Of a stretch of DNA of 33,035 bases, positions 7,873 through 16,929 are shown piece by piece. The position numbers were made by a program, and so were the translations under genes. Source of the DNA: Planctomycetales bacterium (GTDB taxonomy: Bacteria; Planctomycetota; Planctomycetia; Isosphaerales; Isosphaeraceae); assembly GCA_027459775.1 (NCBI GenBank), contig DAIDHE010000195.1:1-33035 (forward strand), in the 5' to 3' direction. Numbering within the stretch: position 1 is the first letter of the stretch; every line of letters starts with the position of its first letter. The notes under the pieces are model-generated. The model saw only the letters and a list, made by a program, of their open reading frames with translations. It did not search any database and had not been told where the DNA came from.

Positions 7873-9855
7873 ATGACCTCTGGGCGTACACCTCTTGATC
7901 ACGCAGACCCGGCCGGCGCCCCCGCGCCGGCGGTCGTGGTCCCGGGCTGGTTGGGTTTCTTGATTCTAACGTTTGGCTGCGGTTTACTCGCGGGCCTGCT
8001 CGAGGTCGGGGCCGTGGTGCTGCACAAGCGGTTTCTCGATTCCAACCATCTTTACGGAGTGAGCCGGCATTTCGTCTGGACCGTGCCGTTGGTCGACGCC
8101 GTGCTGTTTCTAGCTCTGGGGATCGTTCTGGGCGCGGCGATCCTGGCCTGGCCGGTCCAGGGCCGGCGCGTGGCGTTCCGCGTGATGGCGGCTTTCCTGG
8201 TCTTGCCGGCGCTTTTGGTCGTGGTTCCCCAGGTCTATGGAATCGCATGGTTGATCGTGGCTCTGGGCGTTGCGATCCGGGTCGTGCCCGTCCTTGAGAG
8301 GCGTACGGAACGGGTGCGACGGCTGTTCGTTTGGGGCCTACCCGTGGTGATCCTCGCCGTGGGGGCTTTGGCGTCTTACCCATTCGCCGCGGATCACTAT
8401 CGCTGCTGGCGGGGAGCGTCGAGTATGGTTCCCGCTCCGGGTTCGCCCAACGTGATCCTGCTCGTGCTCGATACGGTTGCGGCGGACCATCTCGGTCTTT
8501 ACGGCTACAGTCGCCCGACCAGCCCCACGCTCGACGAACTGGCGAGCCGGGGTGCTCGCTTCGATGCGGCGCGGGCCACGTGGTCGTGGACGCTCCCATC
8601 GCATGCGGGCATGTTCACAGGGCGATGGTCTCATGAACTCTCGGCGGGCTGGCTTGAGCCGCTCGACGCCGCCCGCCCGACGCTCGCTGGATACCTCGCC
8701 CAGCAGGGCTACGCCACGGCCGGTTTCATTGCCAATACGCTGTATTGCGCGTGGGATTCCGGGCTCGACAGGGGTTTCACGACTTACCGCGATTTTCCCC
8801 TCACGGCCTCGGGAGCGCTCAAGGCGGCCGTGCTTGTCTCACGCCCGATCGAGGGAGTGCAAACGGCCGCCCGGTGGCTCGACGATTGGCTTGGATTCCC
8901 GCTCGTCACGCCCAAGGCTCGCTGGCTGGGGTCGCTGCTGGACGCGGATCGCAAGGACGCCGCCACGGTCAATCGCCAGTTCCTGCACTGGCTCGATCAC
9001 GAAAAGCCGTCCCAACGGCCATTTTTCGCATTCTTGAACTATTACGACGCCCATTATCCCTATCAGGTTCCACCCACGGGAATCCACCGCTTCGGCGTCG
9101 CCCCCAGAACGGCGCGCGAGGCCGAGCTCACCCTCAACTGGTGGCTCATCGACAAGAAAAACCTCGCGCCCAGCGAAATCGGGTTCGCCCGCGATCTTTA
9201 CGACGACTGCGTCGCCCACCTGGACGAACAGGTCGGCAGATTGGTCGACGCGCTCGAACTCCGGAACATCCTGCGAAACACCTGGTTGATCGTCGTCGCC
9301 GACCACGGCGAAAGCTTCGGCGAACACGAAGGCGTCTTCTGCCACGGGATGAGTCTCTACCAGACCGAGCTCCATGTGCCCATCGTAATCGTACCGCCGG
9401 CCTCGTCCCAGCCCGGCCAGATCGTCTCACAGACGGTGAGCCTGCGTGATCTGCCGACTTCGATCGTCGAGATGCTCGGTCTCGAGCGAGGTTCGACGTT
9501 TCCCGGTACATCGCTTGTCAGCTTAATAAAGCCTGTTGATGCCAAGGTGAATCGGCTTCAATCTCTGCCACAGGTTCTCTCGGAAGTCGTGCCGAACAAT
9601 CCGCTGGACTCCGACCGGACGCGGCTCATGGTGAAGCCCCCACCGCTGGTTTCGCTGGCCGAGCCGGGCTGGAGCTACATCAGGCGCGAGGATTCATGGA
9701 GCGAGGAACTGTTTCATCTCGAGAATGACCCTGGCGAATCCCATGATCGTTCGCAGGATCCAGCCGCCCGTCGGGTACTTGAGCGAATGCGCGACGCGAC
9801 CAGCCGGCTGATCGGGGAGCGTCCCGCACCCGCGGTTGCCGGGTCGGGGCATTGA
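7873..9855 (+). CDS. Membrane-embedded sulfatase-family hydrolase with Thr in the nucleophile position
   Basis: The 660-residue product has an N-terminal membrane domain (about five hydrophobic segments between residues 20 and 175) followed by an extracytoplasmic alkaline-phosphatase-superfamily sulfatase domain. Metal-site residues are visible: D200 in VILLVLDTV and D477-H478 in VVADHGESFGEHEG. The position filled by Cys or Ser in formylglycine sulfatases (C/S-x-P-x-R) is T240 in W-T-L-P-S-H, with His244 replacing Arg. Formylglycine cannot form from Thr, so this may be a phosphotransferase or phosphodiesterase-like enzyme (compare LtaS and phosphoethanolamine transferases, which use Thr) rather than a sulfatase. 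The ATG at 7873 begins a short soluble N-terminus before the first membrane segment; the longer frame from 7648 overlaps the divergent gene. Confidence 0.88.
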   Translation: MTSGRTPLDHADPAGAPAPAVVVPGWLGFLILTFGCGLLAGLLEVGAVVLHKRFLDSNHLYGVSRHFVWTVPLVDAVLFLALGIVLGAAILAWPVQGRRVAFRVMAAFLVLPALLVVVPQVYGIAWLIVALGVAIRVVPVLERRTERVRRLFVWGLPVVILAVGALASYPFAADHYRCWRGASSMVPAPGSPNVILLVLDTVAADHLGLYGYSRPTSPTLDELASRGARFDAARATWSWTLPSHAGMFTGRWSHELSAGWLEPLDAARPTLAGYLAQQGYATAGFIANTLYCAWDSGLDRGFTTYRDFPLTASGALKAAVLVSRPIEGVQTAARWLDDWLGFPLVTPKARWLGSLLDADRKDAATVNRQFLHWLDHEKPSQRPFFAFLNYYDAHYPYQVPPTGIHRFGVAPRTAREAELTLNWWLIDKKNLAPSEIGFARDLYDDCVAHLDEQVGRLVDALELRNILRNTWLIVVADHGESFGEHEGVFCHGMSLYQTELHVPIVIVPPASSQPGQIVSQTVSLRDLPTSIVEMLGLERGSTFPGTSLVSLIKPVDAKVNRLQSLPQVLSEVVPNNPLDSDRTRLMVKPPPLVSLAEPGWSYIRREDSWSEELFHLENDPGESHDRSQDPAARRVLERMRDATSRLIGERPAPAVAGSGH

Positions 9856-10028
9856 CTTCTATCCCGCGCCGACGATTTGTGTCACAATGGATGTTGAGCT
9901 TGGGAAGAATTCTTTGGGACGGCCGCCCTGAGCGGTGAAGCAAGCGGATGATCCTGGTTTTTCCGTGCCCTGTTGAATTCATGAATGCAAGGGCGGTCTG
10001 ATCCCGCTCGGAAAGAGGTCTCTCGACG

Positions 10029-10181
10029 ATGTTCCTGGCCTATATTGGTCCCGAGACGATGATGCCCGTGGCCTCGATTCTGGCTGCGGTGATGGGTGTG
10101 GTGATGATGTTTAGCCGCAACGTGGTATCGTTTGGTCGGGGGATTCTGGAGCGGGTTTCGCCGCGTTCCCGGCGTAGGTAA
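10029..10181 (+). CDS. 50-residue single-span membrane protein
   Basis: A short frame encodes MFLAYIGPETMMPVASILAA and continues to a total of 50 residues. Residues 11-29 are hydrophobic enough for one membrane span and the C-terminus is strongly basic (ending SRRR). A GAGG-type ribosome-binding site (AAAGAGG) lies 9-15 bases upstream of the ATG. It sits between the sulfatase-like gene and the first phosphodiesterase-like gene in the same direction. The initial YIGPET motif and the position before such genes suggest a small conserved accessory protein; that resemblance is from memory and not verified. It could help membrane localisation or assembly of the neighbouring enzymes. Function is unknown. 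Confidence 0.65.
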   Translation: MFLAYIGPETMMPVASILAAVMGVVMMFSRNVVSFGRGILERVSPRSRRR

Positions 10182-10248
10182 TGAGAATGCTGGCTTCAGC
10201 CTCGCTGCCAGGATCATGCGAGGCAGAGCTGGGCTCCGCGCCTGAGGC

Positions 10249-12153
10249 TTGGGATCGGCCCGAGGGAGGCGCGACGACGAATGTCAACGCGGTGGGGACG
10301 GAGCCATCAAGAAGGTCATCGTCATTGGTCTGGATGGGCTCGAGCCCACGGTGGTTGGTCGTCTGCTGGAGTCGGGCGATCTGCCTCACTTGGCCTGTTT
10401 GCGCAAACAAGGGGGGCTGAGCCGTGTGGCCACGACAAGGCCCGCGCAGACTCCCGTGGCTTGGTCGACGTTCGCGACCGGCGTGAATCCCGGCGGCCAT
10501 GGCGTCTTCGACTTCATCCGCCGCGACCCCGCGACTTACCTTCCCGAACTGGCGCTCAATCGCTACGAGCAGAAGAATGCGTTCCTTCCCCCCAAGGTCG
10601 TCAACCTGCGGCGGGGAACCCCGGTCTGGGATCTTCTGACAGCCGCTGGGCGCCGCGCGACGATCTTGCGCTGCCCTTGCACCTATCCCCCCGACAGGGT
10701 CCGTGGAGCGATGCTCTCCGGTCTGGGAACGCCCGACCTTCGCGGCGGACTGGGTACACCCGCCTACTACACGACCGCGGCCGGGATCGAGTCGCGTGAG
10801 AGCGAGCGCGTGATCACCCTCGAGCACGCCGTCGACGACACCTATAAAACCCACCTTGTCGGCCCTCGCGACCCCAGAACCCGTGGCGACGTGTCTCTTC
10901 CGTTCAATCTCAGGGTCGATCGCGCGAATCGCAAGGTTGTGATCGAGTCTGACGGAGCGCCACGATCGCTTGAGGTCGCCCAGGGCGCATGGAGCGACTG
11001 GCTCCGAGTGAAATTCAAGCTCGGGCTGCTGCAATCGGTTCGCGGCATGACGCGGTTTCACCTGGTCGCTTGCGAGCCCGAGGTCAAGCTCTACGCCGCT
11101 CCGGTGAATTTCGATCCGGCCGCGCCGCTGTTTCCCATCAGCGACCCCCCGGAATACGCGGGCCGGCTCGCCCAGCGGATCGGGCTTTATTACACCACCG
11201 GGATGGTCGAGGATCACACGGGGCTCAATAACGAACGGATCGACGAAGACGCCTTTCTGGACCAGTGCGCGATCGCCTGGCGCGAACGCGAGGCGATGAT
11301 GCTCGACGAGCTGGCCGTCCACGACGAGGGGTTTTTCTATTGCCTGTTCGACACCCCTGACCGCGTTCAGCACATGTTTTGGCGCTATGGCGAACCCGGC
11401 CACCCCGCCCACCGCGGCGCGGCCGTGGACGCTCGTTATCAAGGCGTGATCGACGATTGCTACCGTCGGGCCGACCAGGCGGTCGGCCGGGCCCTCGAAT
11501 TCGCCGATCCCGAGACGCTCGTGATCGTGCTCTCGGACCACGGTTTTTCCAGCTTCCAGCGCGGCGTCCATTTGAACACATGGCTGCGCGACAATGGCTT
11601 CCTCGCTTTGAAGGGGGGCGTCGACCCTGGTCCGGAGGCCGGCGAGATGCTCCAGGGGGTCGATTGGGAGCGCACCCGCGCCTTTGCCCTGGGGCTCTCT
11701 GGGATCTATCTCAATCGCCGGGGACGGGAAGCACGGGGGATCGTCGACCTTGCCGAGGCCCAGGGGTTGATCGCGGCCATCGCGCGGGGCTTGGGCGGGC
11801 TGGTCGACCCGGATCGCGGCCAGGAGGCGGTCCGCCGGGTGGTCGCGCGTGAAGACGCCTATCACGGGCCGTTCGCGCATGAATCGCCCGATCTGATGGT
11901 GGACTTCGCGGCCGGATATCGGGTGTCGTGGTCGTCGTCGATGGGTGGGGCGTCCGCCGGCTGGTTCGAGGACAACATCAAGAAATGGAGTGGAGATCAT
12001 CTCATCGATCCCGATCTGGTTCCCGGCGTGCTTCTCATGAACCGGCCGTTTCGCGGCCAGGCGGCGCGGCTCGAGGATCTGGCGCCGACGATCCTGGACG
12101 CGCTCGGCGTCGCCAAGGGATCCGCGATGGAAGGAGAATCGCTCCTGTCATGA
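10249..12153 (+). CDS. Alkaline-phosphatase-superfamily (type I phosphodiesterase/nucleotide pyrophosphatase-like) protein 1
   Basis: This protein of up to 634 residues belongs to the type I phosphodiesterase/NPP branch. The first strand with its metal-binding Asp is IVIGLDGLEP. T68 in the PAQTPVAW segment aligns with the Thr nucleophile of the NPP motif (T-x9-TG spacing ends in FATG). Other metal ligands are expected in FDTPDRVQHMFW, VIVLSDHGFS and the GDHLIDPDL segment. The C-terminal LEDLAPTILDALG is typical. No signal peptide is seen, so it may be cytoplasmic. The start is uncertain: an in-frame stop at 10243 leaves TTG 10249 as the only usual start before the conserved core, while the well-placed ATG at 10281 (after GAGGGAGG) is out of frame. 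The stop overlaps the next gene by ATGA, so the two are translationally coupled. Confidence 0.88.
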   Translation: MGSARGRRDDECQRGGDGAIKKVIVIGLDGLEPTVVGRLLESGDLPHLACLRKQGGLSRVATTRPAQTPVAWSTFATGVNPGGHGVFDFIRRDPATYLPELALNRYEQKNAFLPPKVVNLRRGTPVWDLLTAAGRRATILRCPCTYPPDRVRGAMLSGLGTPDLRGGLGTPAYYTTAAGIESRESERVITLEHAVDDTYKTHLVGPRDPRTRGDVSLPFNLRVDRANRKVVIESDGAPRSLEVAQGAWSDWLRVKFKLGLLQSVRGMTRFHLVACEPEVKLYAAPVNFDPAAPLFPISDPPEYAGRLAQRIGLYYTTGMVEDHTGLNNERIDEDAFLDQCAIAWREREAMMLDELAVHDEGFFYCLFDTPDRVQHMFWRYGEPGHPAHRGAAVDARYQGVIDDCYRRADQAVGRALEFADPETLVIVLSDHGFSSFQRGVHLNTWLRDNGFLALKGGVDPGPEAGEMLQGVDWERTRAFALGLSGIYLNRRGREARGIVDLAEAQGLIAAIARGLGGLVDPDRGQEAVRRVVAREDAYHGPFAHESPDLMVDFAAGYRVSWSSSMGGASAGWFEDNIKKWSGDHLIDPDLVPGVLLMNRPFRGQAARLEDLAPTILDALGVAKGSAMEGESLLS

Positions 12154-13613
12154 AGATCCTGGTGCTGGGCCTCGACTGCGCGGCCCCCGAGCTCTTGTTT
12201 GGCTATGACGACTTGCCCAACATCCGTCGCTTGATGGAAATCGGCGCCTACGGACGGCTCGAGAGCGTCGTCCCGCCGATCACCGTGCCGGCCTGGATGT
12301 GCATGACGACCAGCCAGGATCCTGGCTCGCTCGGCATCTATGGCTTTCGCAACCGCGTCGATCATTCCTACAGCGGCCTGGGCATCGCCACCGCCCGGTC
12401 GATCACGGAGCCAGCGATCTGGGACCATCTGGCCCGCGAAGGGAAACAATCGATCATCGTGGGCGTGCCGCCGGGCTATCCGCCGCGGAAGCTGAACGGC
12501 GTCTCGGTGAGCTGTTTCCTGACGCCGGACACGAACAAGAACGTCTTCACCCACCCCCCTGAAGTCTCCGACGAGATCCGCCGGTTGGTCGGCCATTATC
12601 CCGTCGACGTCCAGGGCTTTCGAACCGACGACAAGGCCTGGCTTCGCGACCAGATCCGGGACATGAGCCGGGTCCAGTTCCAGGTCGTCCGCCATCTCAT
12701 GCAGACCAAGGAATGGGACTATTTCCACTTTGTCGACATCGGCCTCGATCGGGCGCATCACGGGTTCTGGAGATACCACGACCCCCAGCATGTGCTCCAC
12801 GAGCCAGGCAGCCGGTTCGCGAACGTGATTCACGATTATTACCGGCACATCGACGAGGAAATCGGCCGCACGCTCGAGCTCTTGACCGACGACACGGTCG
12901 TTCTGGTGGTCTCGGACCATGGTGCGCAGCGCCTCGACGGCGGCTTTTGCGTGAATGAATGGCTGGTGCGCGAGGGGCTTTTAGTCTTGAACACGCGCCC
13001 GACCGAGGTCACGCCGTTCGCCAAGCTCGACGTCAACTGGTCGCGGACGCGGGTCTGGAGCGAGGGGGGTTATTACGCCCGGGTCTTTTTCAACGTCAAA
13101 GGACGCGAACCTCATGGGGTCGTCGAGCCCAGCGAATATGAATCGTTCCGCGACGAGGTTCGGGAGCGGTTCCTGGCCACGACCGACCCCGAGGGCAAGC
13201 CGCTGGGAACGCTCGTCTTCAAACCCGAGGAGATCTATCACCACGTTCGCAACGTCGCGCCCGACCTGATCGTCCACTTCGGGGCGCTGTACTGGCGGTC
13301 GATCGGCGGGGTGGGCTACCCGAGCATCCACGTCCGGGAAAACGATACCGGCCCCGATGACTGTAATCACGCCCAGTTCGGCTCGTTCATCCTGGCGGCT
13401 TCGAACAGTCCCTTGAGTGGCGAAATCACGGGCGCTCGACTGCTCGACATCGCCCCCACACTCATGAATCTGGGTGGATACGAAATCCCTCCGATCATGC
13501 AGGGCCGCTCGCTGGCCGCCGGGATTGTCGCGCGGCCGGACGATCCCGGACTCGCGCTGAGCGACGAGTCGATCATCCGCGAGCGACTGAGCGGGCTGGG
13601 ATATCTGGGCTGA
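12150..13613 (+). CDS. Alkaline-phosphatase-superfamily (type I phosphodiesterase-like) protein 2
   Basis: This 487-residue protein is a paralogous-looking partner of the preceding one. It opens directly with the metal-binding strand MKILVLGLDCAAPELLF. T45 in PITVPAWMCMTTS occupies the nucleophile position. Further superfamily signatures are FVDIGLDRAHHGFW (metal and substrate site), VVLVVSDHGAQRLDGGF, and the C-terminal GARLLDIAPTLMNLGGYEIP. There is no signal peptide. The ATG at 12150 overlaps the upstream TGA (12151-12153), a classic coupling arrangement, and the GGAGAA at 12132-12137 is the probable ribosome-binding site. The pair may act on related phosphoesters or phosphodiesters, for example nucleotide-sugar or polymer intermediates; the substrate cannot be read from the sequence. 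Confidence 0.9.
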   Translation: MKILVLGLDCAAPELLFGYDDLPNIRRLMEIGAYGRLESVVPPITVPAWMCMTTSQDPGSLGIYGFRNRVDHSYSGLGIATARSITEPAIWDHLAREGKQSIIVGVPPGYPPRKLNGVSVSCFLTPDTNKNVFTHPPEVSDEIRRLVGHYPVDVQGFRTDDKAWLRDQIRDMSRVQFQVVRHLMQTKEWDYFHFVDIGLDRAHHGFWRYHDPQHVLHEPGSRFANVIHDYYRHIDEEIGRTLELLTDDTVVLVVSDHGAQRLDGGFCVNEWLVREGLLVLNTRPTEVTPFAKLDVNWSRTRVWSEGGYYARVFFNVKGREPHGVVEPSEYESFRDEVRERFLATTDPEGKPLGTLVFKPEEIYHHVRNVAPDLIVHFGALYWRSIGGVGYPSIHVRENDTGPDDCNHAQFGSFILAASNSPLSGEITGARLLDIAPTLMNLGGYEIPPIMQGRSLAAGIVARPDDPGLALSDESIIRERLSGLGYLG

Positions 13614-13724
13614 GCATCCGCGGAATTGGCTGCTTTTCCCAACGGTTCTTGCCAGATCGTGACCCGGGCGTGTAGTGTGATTTGATCCGATTCCCGCTTT
13701 GTCTCGCGACCTTCGACTTTTCCG

Positions 13725-14147
13725 ATGATGTCTGATCCGCTCAGATCGCTGGCGCGGCTTGCGGCTGGAGCACTTGTCGTGGTGCTCTTGCTCGATGCAG
13801 GATCGCCGTCCGCCCGGGCCGGTTGCACTCATCGGTACGGGGTTCAGACTCGCGTTTCGAACGATCGGGCGCAGCTCGACGCGCTGATTCTCGATCCTGC
13901 CTCCGGGGCTGACCCCTCTCGATCAGACGCACCCGGCCGGCCTTGTTCCGGCCCCGGATGTTCGAGTCGCTCGCCTCTTCCCGACACCGTTCCTTTGATC
14001 TCGAACAGTCCCGTGGGCCAGGAATGGCCCGCCCTCGCATCCGTCATCCGGATTGACCTCGACGGTGTGTTCGGTCGTTTACTGGACGAGCGGTCTTCGC
14101 TCCCAACCGGTCCTGCGCGCTCGATCTTTCGTCCTCCGCCCGCCTGA
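13725..14147 (+). CDS. Small secreted protein of unknown function
   Basis: The predicted product has 140 residues, starting with a signal peptide (hydrophobic LARLAAGALVVVLLLDAG, cleavage near SARA-G). The mature part is short, low in secondary-structure signals and rich in Pro, Ser, Asp and Arg. It contains a central segment with clustered cysteines (RPCSGPGCSS) and a QEWPAL segment. I do not recognise a domain. Similar short secreted planctomycete proteins with a CSGPxC-type segment seem familiar but I cannot confirm this. Start may be 13725 or the adjacent ATG at 13728. It lies 111 bases after the phosphodiesterase gene and 231 before the DUF1559 gene, and may be transcribed on its own. 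Confidence 0.55.
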   Translation: MMSDPLRSLARLAAGALVVVLLLDAGSPSARAGCTHRYGVQTRVSNDRAQLDALILDPASGADPSRSDAPGRPCSGPGCSSRSPLPDTVPLISNSPVGQEWPALASVIRIDLDGVFGRLLDERSSLPTGPARSIFRPPPA

Positions 14148-14378
14148 CCGCCTGTTTTCGCTCTTGCGATCGCATCTTAGGCGGCTTGGATTCTGGCGAT
14201 TTCCGAGGCTAAATCCTCGAGGCCGCTCCTGACGCCGCGCGGTTCACGTCGATCACGGTCGAGGGGCCTGTGCGCCCATGTCTTGCCTGGTCGCTGTTCG
14301 CGAGCGCGATTGCCCGTCCCGCATTGCCGGGAGTTTCTTGATTCATCTTTGGCTGCTTCATTCCCGGAGATTCCCGTC

Positions 14379-15446
14379 ATGAACCGTTGTCGTTCCGCGT
14401 TCACGCTCATCGAGCTCCTGGTCGTCATCGCGATCATCGCCGTTTTGATAGCGCTTCTGCTGCCCGCGGTGCAAGCCGCGCGCGAAGCCGCCCGGCGCGC
14501 TCAGTGCATCAACAACCTGAAGCAGTTCGGCCTGGCGATCCACAACTACGACGACTCCTTTCGCTGCCTTCCGTTCGGCAAGGGAGACGATTACCAGGCC
14601 GTCCTTCCTTTAGCCCCCGTTTACGCGCGGTGGTCGACCCACAGTCAGTTGCTCATGTTTTTGGAGCAGACGCCGCTGTTCAACGCGATCAATTTTTCAC
14701 TGCCTCCGGAAACCCCGAACCTCGATACGTACAACATGGGCTTTGACATGCCGTACCAAGATCCCAACCGCGAGAACGCGACGGTCTGCCGGATCGCGGT
14801 CGCGGCCTTCCTCTGCCCATCCGACCCGGCCGGCGCGGGCGGCCTGGCGGGCTGGGATGGCGGCAATAATTATTATGGCAACGAGGGCTCCTGGCTCTGC
14901 GACGCCTGCCAGCAGACGCCCAGCACGATCGCTCCGGGATATCTGCCCCAGGGTCCGCTGTACAATCGGAGCTGCGTCAACCTGGCCGGCATTAGCGACG
15001 GAACCAGCAGCACGGCTTTTTTCAGCGAGAGGCGCAGGGGCCAGGGAGTCGTCAATCTCCAATCCGACCTGTACGCGATGGGCCAGGCGATGACGATCGA
15101 TCAAACCTGGCAAATGTGCACGACACTGGACATGACGATGGCGATGGCGCTCACGAGCTCGATGGGGGCGACCTGGGCGATCGGCGACATGACCTGCTCG
15201 ACCTACAACCACGTCTCGACGCCGAATACACGCACTTGTGCGTCGATGGCGGGCGGGATGATGGGGATGGGCTCGATGGCCAACATGGCGGTGCAGCTTC
15301 CGCCCAGCTCGTATCATCCGGGGGGAGTAAACGTCTTGTTCGGCGACGGCTCGGCGCGGTTCCTCAAGGATTCGACGGCGCTTGCCGTCTGGCGCGCGCT
15401 CAGCACCCGCAACGGCGGAGAAATCGTCAGTGGCGGCGATTATTAA
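14379..15446 (+). CDS. DUF1559 domain protein with type IV pilin-like N-terminus
   Basis: The 355-residue product starts with a prepilin-type cleavage/methylation segment ([20 protein letters not shown]), followed by the DUF1559 signature [21 protein letters not shown] and ending with the H/G-rich block [15 protein letters not shown]. This family is enormously expanded in planctomycetes and thought to form secretion-pseudopilin-like or surface components. The ATG at 14379 is preceded by CGGAGA and starts exactly at the pilin signal. Unusual is a segment of roughly residues 225-310 very rich in Met (for example MTMAMAL and [13 protein letters not shown]), which looks like a lineage-specific insertion in the variable C-terminal region. 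It also has six or more cysteines in this half. Confidence 0.93.
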   Translation: MNRCRSAFTLIELLVVIAIIAVLIALLLPAVQAAREAARRAQCINNLKQFGLAIHNYDDSFRCLPFGKGDDYQAVLPLAPVYARWSTHSQLLMFLEQTPLFNAINFSLPPETPNLDTYNMGFDMPYQDPNRENATVCRIAVAAFLCPSDPAGAGGLAGWDGGNNYYGNEGSWLCDACQQTPSTIAPGYLPQGPLYNRSCVNLAGISDGTSSTAFFSERRRGQGVVNLQSDLYAMGQAMTIDQTWQMCTTLDMTMAMALTSSMGATWAIGDMTCSTYNHVSTPNTRTCASMAGGMMGMGSMANMAVQLPPSSYHPGGVNVLFGDGSARFLKDSTALAVWRALSTRNGGEIVSGGDY

Positions 15447-15518
15447 GATCAAGGCGGTTTTTCAAGCCGCCGATGGACACAAGCAGACCTCAATCGCCCC
15501 GAATTCGAGCGAGCATTC

Positions 15519-16910
15519 ATGTCAATTCACGAAGGGTCTTACTCGTCCGATCCATCCCTGGGCTCGGAGCTCACGCGGCGGTTTGGACTGACGACGGCGA
15601 CGGCCTTGATCGTGGGCGAGGTCATCGGCGCGGGCATTTTCCTCACCCCCGCGCGGATGGCCAAGCAGCTCGATTCCCCGCTGTTACTGCTGATCGTCTG
15701 GGTCGTGATGGGCTCGAGTGCCATCGGCGGAGCGCTCTGTTTTGGGGCGCTGGCCGCGCGCTTTCCCCGCGCGGGCGGCGGCTATGTCTATTTGAAACAC
15801 GCCTACGGACCGCGCATGGCATTCTTATATGGATGGTTGTCGCTCCTGGTCACCGATCCCGGCGTGACGGCCGCGATGGCGGCCGGGTTGTCCGATTATG
15901 TCGGCTATCTCTCGCCCCTCTCGATCTGGGGCAAGCGCGCCACGGCCGCCGCCGCGCTCATCGTGATCGCGACCGTCAATCTCAGCGGGGCCGCGCTCGG
16001 GTCGGGCATCTTGCGGGCGCTGGCCGCGATCAAGCTCGGCTTGCTCGGGTTTCTGGTACTCTGGGGCTTCGCGATGGGGGCCGGCCAGTGGTCGAACCTG
16101 TCGCTCATGGTCGAGCGCAGCCCGGCCGCCGCGCCTCTTATTTCGGCATTGGCCGGGGCCTTGATCGCGGCGTTCGTCTCGTTCGGCGGCTGGTGGGACG
16201 CCAGCAAGCTGGCCGGCGAGATCAAGGATCCTGAGCGCACGCTTCCGCGGGCGCTTTTGCTAGGCGTCTTGATCGTCACCTTGGTCTACATCACGCTTTC
16301 GGCGGTGTTTCTCTACCTGGTGTCGCCGGCGCGGACCGACTCGGAACAAGGCTTCGCTGCGCTCGTCGGCGAGGCCCTCTTTGGCCGCGCCGGCGGCGTC
16401 GTGTTCGCGGTCATTGTGATCGTCGCCCTGCTGGGCAGCCTGGCGGCGGTGTTCATGGCGTTTCCCAGGGTTTATTACGCGATGGCCCGCGACGGTCTCT
16501 TTTTTCCCAGCGTCGCCGCGGTTCATCCCCGCTCGGGCGTTCCCGTCCGGGCCGTCGCGCTTCAGGCCGCTCTCGGCGTCGCGCTCGTTCTGACGGGATC
16601 GTTTGAACAGATACTCAATTATTTCATGGCCCCGACCTTGATCTTCCTGGTGCTCACGGTCGCGACCGTGTTCTTGTTTCGTAAGGGCTCGCCGCCGCTT
16701 GAAACGCCGGGGTTTCCGCTCGCGCCCCTGGTCTTTCTGGTTCCGACCGCCCTTTTGATCGTCGCTGTCGTGGTAGGCGACCCCGTGCGTTCGTTCGTGG
16801 GTCTCTTGGTCGTCGCGGCGGGTGTGCCGGTTTCCGCCTGGGTCGTCCGCCGCCGGGCGTTCGCCCAGCCGCGAGTCGAGCCCGCGTCGAATGGATCGTT
16901 TCCCCTTTGA
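15519..16910 (+). CDS. APC-superfamily amino acid permease
   Basis: This 463-residue integral membrane protein has about 12 predicted transmembrane segments and the APC-family signature VIGAGIFLTP in TM1 (about residues 34-43), then AALCF-like and GGGYVYLKHAYG segments and a conserved FVSFGGWWDA region typical of TM6. It should import an amino acid or related amine by proton or sodium symport or exchange at the cytoplasmic membrane. Substrate is not deducible. The ATG at 15519 precedes a soluble 20-residue N-terminus. The next gene, the AhpD-like selenoprotein, starts only 19 bases after the stop with its own ribosome-binding site, so the two are probably co-transcribed. Confidence 0.92.
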   Translation: MSIHEGSYSSDPSLGSELTRRFGLTTATALIVGEVIGAGIFLTPARMAKQLDSPLLLLIVWVVMGSSAIGGALCFGALAARFPRAGGGYVYLKHAYGPRMAFLYGWLSLLVTDPGVTAAMAAGLSDYVGYLSPLSIWGKRATAAAALIVIATVNLSGAALGSGILRALAAIKLGLLGFLVLWGFAMGAGQWSNLSLMVERSPAAAPLISALAGALIAAFVSFGGWWDASKLAGEIKDPERTLPRALLLGVLIVTLVYITLSAVFLYLVSPARTDSEQGFAALVGEALFGRAGGVVFAVIVIVALLGSLAAVFMAFPRVYYAMARDGLFFPSVAAVHPRSGVPVRAVALQAALGVALVLTGSFEQILNYFMAPTLIFLVLTVATVFLFRKGSPPLETPGFPLAPLVFLVPTALLIVAVVVGDPVRSFVGLLVVAAGVPVSAWVVRRRAFAQPRVEPASNGSFPL

Positions 16911-16929
16911 TTCTTCTGGAGGGTTTCCC

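Noticed and set aside
10281..10799. ATG 10281 with a strong ribosome-binding site as start of a separate 172-residue protein
   Set aside because: The frame is out of register with the conserved phosphodiesterase core and encodes no recognisable protein; used only as a hint of a start anomaly.
10111..12000. 629-residue open frame on the minus strand
   Set aside because: Antisense shadow of the first phosphodiesterase-like gene; no family features.
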